The notes beneath the pieces are model-generated. The model was not told where the DNA came from and did no database searches. It saw only the letters and a list, made by a program, of their open reading frames with translations. Both the position numbers and the translations under genes were made by a program. From positions 62,001 to 126,000 of the forward strand of contig NZ_JAANOG010000002.1 of NCBI RefSeq assembly GCF_019923745.1: DNA of 64,000 bases. The letters are read 5' to 3'. How positions within the stretch are numbered: position 1 is the stretch's first letter; the number at the start of each line of letters is the position of its first letter. This DNA comes from Aquirufa aurantiipilula. Lineage in GTDB: Bacteria > Bacteroidota > Bacteroidia > Cytophagales > Spirosomataceae. Positions 34,577-41,467 of the stretch are shown here, in pieces.

Positions 34577-35827
34577 TTAATGGACTTGGGTCTTTTCAAA
34601 ATACAAATCTGAGTACTGTGAACCAGTCAGGTCACCTCTAACTGGTAGGTACTCATACAGTAACTCGAAGCACCACAGTTTAAAAATTTCTTCTTTGTTC
34701 TGAGGATTATTGTTTAATAAATGTATCCATTCATTATCTCTATTTTCATTTCCTGATTTTTGGAAATTTTGAGGTGTGAAATGACCAGCTTGATATTTTG
34801 ATTCAAAAATGTATTCGTACTTCCAAAACATGTTCTTTATACCTTCAGAAGAAACACCGAATGGGTTCTCTGATTCTCCTTTGAAATAACCATACATACT
34901 ATAATCAGAATTGCTGTGTTGGATAGAATTGGTGTCGAATGGTGAATAAACTTCAAAATCATTGATAAAATCAATACTATTTAACGAATGGTATGATACT
35001 ATCTTGAATCCATAATGTTCGTTAGATTGCTTCAAAAATAATTCTAAGAGCTGTTCCTTGGTTTGATTATTGGTTTGTAATAAGTTTTGGTTATCCAATA
35101 GGTTCCTGAATGATTTCGAATATAGCCCATATTGAAAGAATTCTTCCCATTTAGATTTAGAGTACTTCTGATAAAATTCCTTTTCAAAAACTGACTCAAT
35201 CCACCAAAACTTATACCTTAATTCATTTTTATCTGTTTTAAATGGATTCTCAACCTCACCTTTATAACATTTGTACACGCTATAATCATTACTCTGTAAC
35301 ATTCGTAATAGGTTACTTTGTGTTATTGAGACCTTTGGTGTTTTTCCGAAATTTGTATGTTCCAAAAAATCATTGATAAGTTCCTCACTTAAATTTTCCA
35401 TGAAATTCTTGTAGGCAATAGTTAATTCCGTGATTGGTCCTTCAATATTTCCGTTTGATTTGGATTTGTGCCTGTACCGGCTGATTTCATGTTCTTCGAA
35501 GACAACCCATTTTCCTTTGATGTATTCTAATCTGAAATCAGGTTCGTTTTCATCTGAATACTCATCGGAGTAAATTTTACAGAATAGTTCTAAATAATCA
35601 CCTTCATTGGGAGTGTATTCAAAATCAAAGACATTATATGTATTCAGTCTCTTTTTAATCTTTTTGATGATGTACCGGTCATATAGGTTTGGATTACTAA
35701 ATTCTCCCAATACATGTAACTCAGTTTTATTTTCTATGAATCGATGTAGGACCCAATGCGGTTTTGTCCAGTCAACTTCAGATTCACCACATGTACATAG
35801 CTTGAAAGGGCCATTTAGGTCACACAT
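34577..35827 (-). CDS. Protein with a duplicated domain, unknown function
   Basis: 416 residues, cytoplasmic. The N terminus has a CxxCxCG-like cluster (FKLCTCGESEVDW). Two copies of an about 85-residue unit follow (about 179-265 and 307-385), each with DYS-Y, YKGE or FKGE then ENPF, a helix with FW--E--FE and a C-terminal LL-NN segment. The conserved N-terminal cysteines suggest metal binding. No family recognised. It is the first gene of the leftward defence-like block and lies divergent to the DUF488 pair. Confidence 0.6.
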   Translation of the reverse strand: MCDLNGPFKLCTCGESEVDWTKPHWVLHRFIENKTELHVLGEFSNPNLYDRYIIKKIKKRLNTYNVFDFEYTPNEGDYLELFCKIYSDEYSDENEPDFRLEYIKGKWVVFEEHEISRYRHKSKSNGNIEGPITELTIAYKNFMENLSEELINDFLEHTNFGKTPKVSITQSNLLRMLQSNDYSVYKCYKGEVENPFKTDKNELRYKFWWIESVFEKEFYQKYSKSKWEEFFQYGLYSKSFRNLLDNQNLLQTNNQTKEQLLELFLKQSNEHYGFKIVSYHSLNSIDFINDFEVYSPFDTNSIQHSNSDYSMYGYFKGESENPFGVSSEGIKNMFWKYEYIFESKYQAGHFTPQNFQKSGNENRDNEWIHLLNNNPQNKEEIFKLWCFELLYEYLPVRGDLTGSQYSDLYFEKTQVH

Positions 35828-35867
35828 ATATTGATATTAAATAGGTTAGTAAATCTAACAAATTCCA

Positions 35868-35898
35868 TCATTTAAATACTTTGTGTGACTTTAAATGA
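35868..35898. promoter_or_regulatory. 9-bp inverted repeat in the divergent spacer
   Basis: TCATTTAAA (35868-35876) and TTTAAATGA (35890-35898) with 13 nt between. It lies between the duplicated-domain gene and the DUF488 gene, next to palindrome copy 4. Candidate operator. Confidence 0.5.
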
Positions 35899-35909
35899 CG
35901 AACAAAATC

Positions 35910-35932
35910 ACTTCCTTTAAATTACGGGAAGT
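35910..35932. promoter_or_regulatory. Quasi-palindrome copy 4
   Basis: ACTTCCTTTAA, central A, TTACGGGAAGT, two arm mismatches. It is 43 bp upstream of the -7 element of the DUF488 gene. A half-site AAAGGAAGTTTT follows at about 35963-35973. Confidence 0.6.
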
Positions 35933-35974
35933 TTACACAGAGCAAAATTTTAATCAATAATAAAGGAAGTTTTA

Positions 35975-35982
35975 TAACTTTG
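35975..35982 (+). promoter_or_regulatory. -7 element TAACTTTG, leaderless start of the DUF488 gene
   Basis: Exact TAnnTTTG match ending 4 nt before the ATG at 35987, so the transcript should start at about the start codon. Confidence 0.5.
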
Positions 35983-35986
35983 AATT

Positions 35987-36871
35987 ATGTTTTATAGAAG
36001 AAGAATCATATTGTCTTTGTTACAAACTTTTGAAGGAGAATTAGGAAAAACTAAATTTCAAAAGCTGTTATTACTTTTCACTCAACAACAACTAAAACAA
36101 GATTTTCACTTTGTACCATACCGATATGGATGCTATTCTTTTCAAGCTGCAGCCGACATTTCTACAATGCAAAAATATGGACAACTCAAAATAGGTAATA
36201 ATGGAGTGAAAAAAATTGATCCTCAAGATTATGTTTCTACTTTAAAAATTGAAGATAAAAAGATTATCAATTCAATTTTTTTACAACATAGAAATAAGAG
36301 TTATTCGGATTTAATAAAGTTTACTTATCAAAAGTATCCATATTATGCGATTCACAGTGAAATTGCAAATAGATATTTGACGGACTTAGAGTTAGAGGCT
36401 GTAAATAATCATGTACCATTTAGTAATGAAACTATTTTATTTACAATTGGATATGAAGGAGTTTCTTTGGAAGAATACTTAAATAAATTAATTAAAGAAG
36501 ATGTAAAAGTCCTTGTTGATGTTAGGAATAACCCACAAAGTATGAAATATGGGTTTACTAAGAGTCAATTATTAAATGCAACTAACAGTGTAGGAATTGA
36601 ATATATACACTTTCCTGAAGTCGGTATTGTTTCAAATCAAAGACAAGAACTCAACACACAAGAAGATTATGATAAGCTTTTTTCTAAATACATAAAAGAG
36701 ACACTTAGTCAAACCAAGAATTCACAAGAAAAAATATTAGAATTGGTTATGACAAAAAAAAGAGTTGCATTGACTTGTTTTGAGGCCAATATTTGTCAGT
36801 GTCATCGAAAACACCTTGCTGAAGCTGTCATTTCATTGCCAAATTGGAATTATAAACTTAAGCACATTTAG
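35987..36871 (+). CDS. DUF488 protein with SocA/Panacea-like N-terminal domain
   Basis: 294 residues. The N-terminal 1-140 (KTKFQKLLLLF, FVPYRYGCYSFQAAADI) resembles the Panacea/DUF4065 (SocA-like) fold often linked to toxin neutralisation or mobile elements. The C-terminal 150-294 is DUF488: TIGYEGVSLEEYLNKL, VLVDVRNNPQS and TCFEANICQCHRKHLAEA with the conserved Cys/His. The enzymatic role of DUF488 is not settled. The stop at 36871 directly abuts the next ATG, so both genes must work as a pair. They look like a small two-gene defence or addiction module. Confidence 0.75.
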   Translation: MFYRRRIILSLLQTFEGELGKTKFQKLLLLFTQQQLKQDFHFVPYRYGCYSFQAAADISTMQKYGQLKIGNNGVKKIDPQDYVSTLKIEDKKIINSIFLQHRNKSYSDLIKFTYQKYPYYAIHSEIANRYLTDLELEAVNNHVPFSNETILFTIGYEGVSLEEYLNKLIKEDVKVLVDVRNNPQSMKYGFTKSQLLNATNSVGIEYIHFPEVGIVSNQRQELNTQEDYDKLFSKYIKETLSQTKNSQEKILELVMTKKRVALTCFEANICQCHRKHLAEAVISLPNWNYKLKHI

Positions 36872-37720
36872 ATGCGTCGTGTCAAAGTTCTTATAACAGT
36901 TACAACTTATCCATTACCTTCGAGAAGTTATGACGAATTGGTTTGTACCGCTGGTGTACTTGAAGATGGGTCATGGATAAGAATTTATCCAATTCCTCTG
37001 AGTTTTTTATTCGACTTGAAACAAAGTGGGGCGGTGAAAAATGTAAAATACACTTGGGTAGAATTAGATGTTATCAAAAGAGCTGACGATTTTAGACCTG
37101 AAAGTCATTCTCCTGTGAATTATGATTTTCGTGATATTTCAATAATTGAACCAAGATTAGATACTAAAAATAACTGGCTAAGGAGAAAAGAGTATTGTTT
37201 GAAAAATGTATACACAGACTTTAATCTACTTATTCAAAAGTCAAAATCACCAACTAACTTGTCATTAGCTACGTTTAAACCAACCAATATTGTCAAATTC
37301 GAATGGGAAAAGGATAATCCTGAGTGGAAGGACGAATGGGTTGAATTAAGAAAGCAAACTGATTTATTTGCAGGTGGTGATATTGATCCACAACAAATAA
37401 TTAGAAAAGTCCCGTATAAATTTTTTTATAGATTTAAAGATATTACCGGTAAAGAAAGGCGTTTAATGATTGAAGATTGGGAAATTGGCGAATTATATTG
37501 GAATTGTTTAAGGAGAGCCAAGGGTAACAATTCTATCGAAAAAGAAAAAAATGCAATAGAAATGGTAAAGAATAAATATTTTGATAAGTTCAATACCAAG
37601 AATGATATATATTTTTTTGTTGGAACAACTAAAGAGTGGCATAAAAGAAGGGGGCACAATCCATTTGTGATTATTGGAGTATTTTATCCTTTGAAAGAAC
37701 AACAACTTTCACTTTTTTAA
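36872..37720 (+). CDS. Partner protein of the DUF488 gene, unknown function
   Basis: 282 residues, starting with zero spacing after the DUF488 stop. The N terminus VLITVTTYPLPSRSYDELVCTAGV and DGSWIRIYPIPLSFL, and the C terminus DIYFFVGTTKEWHKRRGHNPFVIIGVF, look like two small beta-rich (possibly OB-type) domains around a charged helical middle. I have seen such proteins beside DUF488 genes but recognise no proven activity. A nucleic-acid-binding role is only a guess. It is the last gene before attR. Confidence 0.7.
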   Translation: MRRVKVLITVTTYPLPSRSYDELVCTAGVLEDGSWIRIYPIPLSFLFDLKQSGAVKNVKYTWVELDVIKRADDFRPESHSPVNYDFRDISIIEPRLDTKNNWLRRKEYCLKNVYTDFNLLIQKSKSPTNLSLATFKPTNIVKFEWEKDNPEWKDEWVELRKQTDLFAGGDIDPQQIIRKVPYKFFYRFKDITGKERRLMIEDWEIGELYWNCLRRAKGNNSIEKEKNAIEMVKNKYFDKFNTKNDIYFFVGTTKEWHKRRGHNPFVIIGVFYPLKEQQLSLF

Positions 37721-38014
37721 GTTTTGATGCCTCCCAACTTGTAAAGGTTCAAGTCAATTATAGTTTTTACGAGATTGGATATTTATTTGAAAAAGTCATT
37801 CGTTGAATAAATAGAGCCCCAAATTATTGTACTTAATGAATTCAATTTCGTTAAATGACAATTAAATTAAGAAACCAAGTGGTGCTAAAACCGAAGCAGG
37901 ACCATCTAATTTGATACAATTCCGATTCAGTTAGATTAACCAATATAATACCTATACTATTATATTTCGACGATTTTATTCGATTTGCGTTCAGTCAGAT
38001 TCGATATATTTCCA
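37721..38014. other. Right end of the element, non-coding
   Basis: It contains the 39-bp repeat copy at 37881-37919 and several TTCGA-containing words between 37965 and 38008 (TTTCGACGATTT, ATTCGATTTG, ATTCGATATAT) that could be integrase binding sites. No gene was seen. Confidence 0.45.
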
Positions 38015-38027
38015 CCGTCCGGACCGC
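38015..38027 (+). other. attR core, 13-bp copy of the tRNA-Asp 3' end
   Basis: Identical to 18120-18132. No other tRNA part is present upstream, so it is a border repeat and not a broken tRNA. Confidence 0.85.
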
Positions 38028-38037
38028 CAACTTAGAG

Positions 38038-38066
38038 AAAGCTTCAGAGAAATCTGAAGCTTTTTT
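38038..38066 (+). terminator. Original tRNA-Asp terminator, displaced by the insertion
   Basis: An 11-bp stem (38038-38048 with 38053-38063), GAAA loop, then Ts to 38066. It lies 11 bp beyond attR with no gene before it, the distance expected after an uninterrupted tRNA-Asp. Confidence 0.8.
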
Positions 38067-38222
38067 GTTTTAGGTTTATAGCTAATCGGCTTTCAAAAAT
38101 CAACCTTTGGAAGGTTTAGGGCCCCACTATTTTATACAAAAAAAGCCTCAGAATCCTGGAGCCTTTTAATCAATAAGCCTATTTTAATCTAAATGGAATA
38201 TTGGTTATTCTTTGTTTTATAC

Positions 38223-39899
38223 TTAGGATAATTTCCCTAACTCTCTCCAAATACTTAATTCTTGTTTGAATCGGTCATTGATCACTTCCAATTTGGTATC
38301 AATGCGCATGGTTGGTCGGTCCTTTAAATTATAGGCTTTCCACTCAGGAGCATCTTTTGCGAAGGGCTTTCCTGTCTTAGCAAAATTGGTCCATAATTCA
38401 GCAAAATTGTGCGATGCTTGTGCCTTCTCTGGTCGATTACCACCAAAGAAACTAGCCTTATTGGCGCTTTCATTGTTGAACTTAAACGAAATATCCATAG
38501 CATGAGGTGTTCCCATGGCATATTCCGTTCCCGGAATTTTAACTTCTGATTTATAGCCAAAATTGTATAAATACACTGGCGCTCCGTTTTGCTTCACTTT
38601 CTTTTCAGCAATTTCCACCGAACCCAAACCCATCATAGTGATGGATGAAATAGATACAAAAATATCCGGTGCCGTAGCAGATGGATTCGCTTTGCGGTAG
38701 GTGTCTATCAGCTTGGCTGTATCCTTTTTATATTGGGGTTCTAGCTTTTTAGCCAAGGCTTCAAAATCCATTTTAAAGGATTCTGTATCTTTTCTTTCCC
38801 AAGCAAAGAACGTGTACTCATCTTCATTCCAACCTACCAATAAGGGTTTATTCTTAGAAATGGCTGGTGCCGTTGGGTCAAATGGATGGTATGGTAATGC
38901 TTTTCCATCTACCACTGGGCCAAAACCTCCCGCATTGCGACGCATCAAACCGGCAGCGCTAGCATTGTTCTTTTCCTGGAAGGGAGGAACAAATGGAAGT
39001 TTAGCCTGCATGGCTAGCAAGTCGGCCGCAGGAATGTCCAATAACTTCTTCCAATCTTGAGTAGCAATATTGAACTCTTTCAATAATTGCAAGGTATTTT
39101 CATGGGCCGTTTCTTTGTCCATCATCCTGACCCCTGGACCACTTTCTATGGATGCTTTGTTGAAATAAGGAGCAGCCGATGGCATGGCATATAAACATGA
39201 TGTTTTAGCTCCTCCACCAGATTCACCCCATATCATCACATTGTTGGGATCTCCTCCAAACTGGTCAATGTTATCATGAACCCATTTCAAGCCATCCACG
39301 ATATCCAACATGCCATTATTTCCTGAACCCTCATATTCAGCTCCAGCTAATTGATCCAAATACAAAAAGCCCATCAAGCCCAATCGGTGGTTGGTTTCAA
39401 CCACCACTACATCAAAATTACGGGCTAAATTAGCCCCATCCTGACTCGCAGAACCACCTGAACCAATCACAAAACCTCCCCCATGATTATAAAACATAAC
39501 AGGTCTTTTCTTATTATCGTTGGCCGGAGTCCATACATTTAAAAATAGACAATCTTCTGAAGGTGCCGGTTCATTTCTACGTGGTGCTTGAATGGCTGGT
39601 GCCCCCAAGGTCAAAGTGTCTTTAACGCCCGTCCATGGTTCTAATGGAGCAGGTCTGCGGAAACGTCTGTCGCCTGAAATCCGACCAGCATAGGGGATAC
39701 CTTTGAAGATATTCACTCCTTCTGTTCGGAAGCCTTTAATTTTACCATAGGAGGTTTCACTCTGGACGAATTCTTCGACTGAAGAAAGGAATAGCGTTTT
39801 CTTTAAATCAGTTATAAGTCCAGGAGCTAATAAACTGCCAGATGAAACCAAAGACAATTGGCTTAAGAAACTTCTTCTACTTGGATGTGGATTTTTCAT
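38223..39899 (-). CDS. Carboxylesterase type B with twin-arginine signal
   Basis: 558 residues from the ATG at 39899 (MKNPHPSRRSFLSQLSL); the reading frame extends 23 codons further but that part looks like spacer. SRRSFLS plus a hydrophobic stretch is a twin-arginine export signal. The alpha/beta hydrolase has the family signature EDCLFLNVWTP, the oxyanion segment NHGGGF and the nucleophile elbow GESGGG. The catalytic His lies in TPHAMDIS near the C terminus. The enzyme hydrolyses small esters in the periplasm; the natural substrate is unknown. A palindrome lies in its promoter region. Confidence 0.9.
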   Translation of the reverse strand: MKNPHPSRRSFLSQLSLVSSGSLLAPGLITDLKKTLFLSSVEEFVQSETSYGKIKGFRTEGVNIFKGIPYAGRISGDRRFRRPAPLEPWTGVKDTLTLGAPAIQAPRRNEPAPSEDCLFLNVWTPANDNKKRPVMFYNHGGGFVIGSGGSASQDGANLARNFDVVVVETNHRLGLMGFLYLDQLAGAEYEGSGNNGMLDIVDGLKWVHDNIDQFGGDPNNVMIWGESGGGAKTSCLYAMPSAAPYFNKASIESGPGVRMMDKETAHENTLQLLKEFNIATQDWKKLLDIPAADLLAMQAKLPFVPPFQEKNNASAAGLMRRNAGGFGPVVDGKALPYHPFDPTAPAISKNKPLLVGWNEDEYTFFAWERKDTESFKMDFEALAKKLEPQYKKDTAKLIDTYRKANPSATAPDIFVSISSITMMGLGSVEIAEKKVKQNGAPVYLYNFGYKSEVKIPGTEYAMGTPHAMDISFKFNNESANKASFFGGNRPEKAQASHNFAELWTNFAKTGKPFAKDAPEWKAYNLKDRPTMRIDTKLEVINDRFKQELSIWRELGKLS

Positions 39900-39932
39900 T
39901 TGGCCCTTTATTGAATAAAATTTATACAATGT

Positions 39933-39952
39933 ATATGTTTTGTAAAACATAT
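39933..39952. promoter_or_regulatory. Palindromic operator candidate upstream of the carboxylesterase
   Basis: Perfect 9-bp arms ATATGTTTT and AAAACATAT around GT, 34 bp before the ATG at 39899. Confidence 0.5.
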
Positions 39953-40102
39953 TCTTGATTTGATACAAATATTGAGATTGGAAAAGAAAGAACTATCCTT
40001 ACTATAAATAAGGTTAGTTGACTTGGGACTTGAAATAATACAGCAGAATGTTTATTTAAAGGAAATGCTAGTCACGGTAAGCAGCGAAAATGTTAGAATA
40101 CG

Positions 40103-40831
40103 TTACATCTCTTTGAACTTATACAAATAGGGGGCTTTGTTGGCCGCGCCAGTAAATTGTTTTTCTAAACGCTTGAGAATGTTTAAATCCAGCATCATTT
40201 TTTGAAAATTATTTCTCCGATAAGGTTTGTCAAAAATGGTTTCATATAAATTTTGAAGTTCTTTCATGGTGAAAGTCTCTGGTAGGAGATTATATCCTAC
40301 TAAATGATCATCAAAGTTGGCGCGTAGTGCCAGAAGCGCTTTTGATATGATAGCCTTACCATCTAAAATTAAATTGGGAAGCTGATTGATATCTACCCAT
40401 TCTATTTTTTCGTCAATGTAGGTAGTTTGTGGTTTTACCTTTTTTATGTCGACCAATGCATAATAACCTATGGAAACAAATCGACGGACAAACCAATCGT
40501 ACTCTTCTTGTGAGCCTTGTAACTGCGGGTTTTGTGCTAGTAGGGAACTCATGAATTCAGCATTGTTTCTATGGGCATTGCCGAAAACATGGAATTGCTC
40601 CAAATAGATATCTTTTATTTGAGTTCTATCTTCTAATATGCGTTGGGCCGCTTGATCTACATCTTCATGTTGGTAGATGAATCCACTGGGTAATCCCCAG
40701 AAATTACCTTGAAAGTTCAATTTGGGGACTAAGACTTTTAACAATCCGTTTTGATAGCCGAAAATAACACAGTCGATGGATAATTGAGCAATGTAATCTT
40801 GGGTACTTATTCTTTTATAGCTTTCAGACAT
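40103..40831 (-). CDS. NUDIX-domain transcriptional regulator (NrtR/AraR-like)
   Basis: 242 residues from the ATG at 40831 (MSESYKRISTQDYI); the frame extends 29 codons upstream into the operator region and is not used. The N-terminal NUDIX-fold domain (LKVLVPKLNFQGNFWGLPSGFIYQ) has a degenerate Nudix box, DQAAQRILEDRTQI, lacking the catalytic REUXEE glutamates, so it likely senses a ligand. The C-terminal winged helix (TMKELQNLYETIFDKPYRRNNFQKMM) binds DNA. Related Bacteroidota proteins control sugar use. An adjacent palindrome suggests autoregulation. Confidence 0.85.
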   Translation of the reverse strand: MSESYKRISTQDYIAQLSIDCVIFGYQNGLLKVLVPKLNFQGNFWGLPSGFIYQHEDVDQAAQRILEDRTQIKDIYLEQFHVFGNAHRNNAEFMSSLLAQNPQLQGSQEEYDWFVRRFVSIGYYALVDIKKVKPQTTYIDEKIEWVDINQLPNLILDGKAIISKALLALRANFDDHLVGYNLLPETFTMKELQNLYETIFDKPYRRNNFQKMMLDLNILKRLEKQFTGAANKAPYLYKFKEM

Positions 40832-40852
40832 AGGTTTATTCCATGGTATTCT

Positions 40853-40889
40853 CAAAAATAATAAATTATTGTCTAAAAAATAGACAATA
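40853..40889 (-). promoter_or_regulatory. Promoter -7 element with upstream palindromic operator
   Basis: On the minus strand TATTTTTG (40860-40853) is an exact -7 element 22 nt before the regulator ATG. Immediately upstream, TATTGTCTA (40867-40875) and TAGACAATA (40881-40889) form perfect 9-bp arms around AAAAA, covering where the -33 would lie. Confidence 0.65.
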
Positions 40890-41042
40890 TAAAAATTGTT
40901 TCTATATTTGGGCACCAAATGAATTTAAAATAGGTGTATTTCCTTGGTAATCAGTAATAGTATGAGGATAAATGCCGATAATTTAATTTCCAAACAACAA
41001 AATTGAACTCTAATTAATTGTTACAACTAAATAATCCAACCC

Positions 41043-41417
41043 ATGAAAAAAGTAAGTATGTTATTTGCCATGTTAGCTTTTCTTATAAGCTTTCAAAGTT
41101 TTTCTAAATCAACTTTTGCTCCTGATTTTTTTGCAGGTAAGTGGGAATTGGTTATCGTAGGAACTCCTAATGGAGATGCAAAAATGATCAGTGAAATTAA
41201 GCGTGTAGATGGTAAATTGACGGCGGTATTGAAAGATCCTCAAGGACAAAATCCAGATATGAATGCTAGTGTGGAAGAAAAGGAAAATCAGATTCAGGTC
41301 TATTTCCAAGCTCAAGGAATGGATATCACGATGACTTTAAATAAAGTGGATGATGATAATCTAAAAGGGGATATTTTAAGTGGAATGTTTGAAGCGAAAG
41401 CCAAACGTATCAAATAA
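41043..41417 (+). CDS. Small secreted protein of unknown function
   Basis: 124 residues with a clear Sec signal peptide (MKKVSMLFAMLAFLISF, cleavage near residue 21-25). The mature part, FFAGKWELVIVGTPNGDAKM, alternates strands like a small lipocalin or immunoglobulin-like sandwich and is probably periplasmic. The GKWEL beginning recalls lipocalin-like proteins. No catalytic motif. It is divergent from the NUDIX regulator with a 211-bp spacer that holds the operator, so it may be regulated by it (inference). A terminator follows. Confidence 0.65.
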   Translation: MKKVSMLFAMLAFLISFQSFSKSTFAPDFFAGKWELVIVGTPNGDAKMISEIKRVDGKLTAVLKDPQGQNPDMNASVEEKENQIQVYFQAQGMDITMTLNKVDDDNLKGDILSGMFEAKAKRIK

Positions 41418-41442
41418 TAAAGGATATTCTTTAGATAAAATT

Positions 41443-41466
41443 AAAGGGGCTTTTAGCCCCTTTTTT
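41443..41466. terminator. Terminator shared by convergent genes
   Basis: Nine-bp arms (41443-41451 with 41455-41463) with four G-C pairs, 3-nt loop and Ts to 41466. It ends 1 bp before the stop of the leftward beta-barrel gene at 41468, so it can serve both directions. Confidence 0.85.
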
Positions 41467-41467
41467 A

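Larger units (their letters stand above)
18133..38027. mobile_element. Integrative element in tRNA-Asp, about 19.9 kb
   Basis: Bounded by the 13-bp tRNA repeats. It contains a tyrosine integrase (21224-22489), a helix-turn-helix partner, a catalytic-domain-only recombinase (27882-28451), two recombinase-tail remnants, a polymerase-like gene, and restriction and other defence-like genes. No conjugation genes (relaxase, type IV secretion, TraG-like) are visible, so it is more like an integrative satellite or mobilizable island than an ICE. No capsid or terminase gene is recognisable either. It carries many long non-coding spacers, unlike the flanking chromosome. Confidence 0.88.

Noticed and set aside
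38015-38027. Second, truncated tRNA gene
   Set aside because: Only 13 bp match tRNA-Asp and nothing upstream folds as a tRNA; it is the att repeat.
18133-38027. Conjugative element (ICE) or complete prophage
   Set aside because: No relaxase, coupling protein, type IV secretion, terminase, portal or capsid gene could be recognised.
38138-38167. Terminator of the carboxylesterase gene
   Set aside because: The reverse-strand hairpin (AAAAGGCTC with GAGGCTTTT) has interior mismatches; a T-run is present but I could not support a clean stem.
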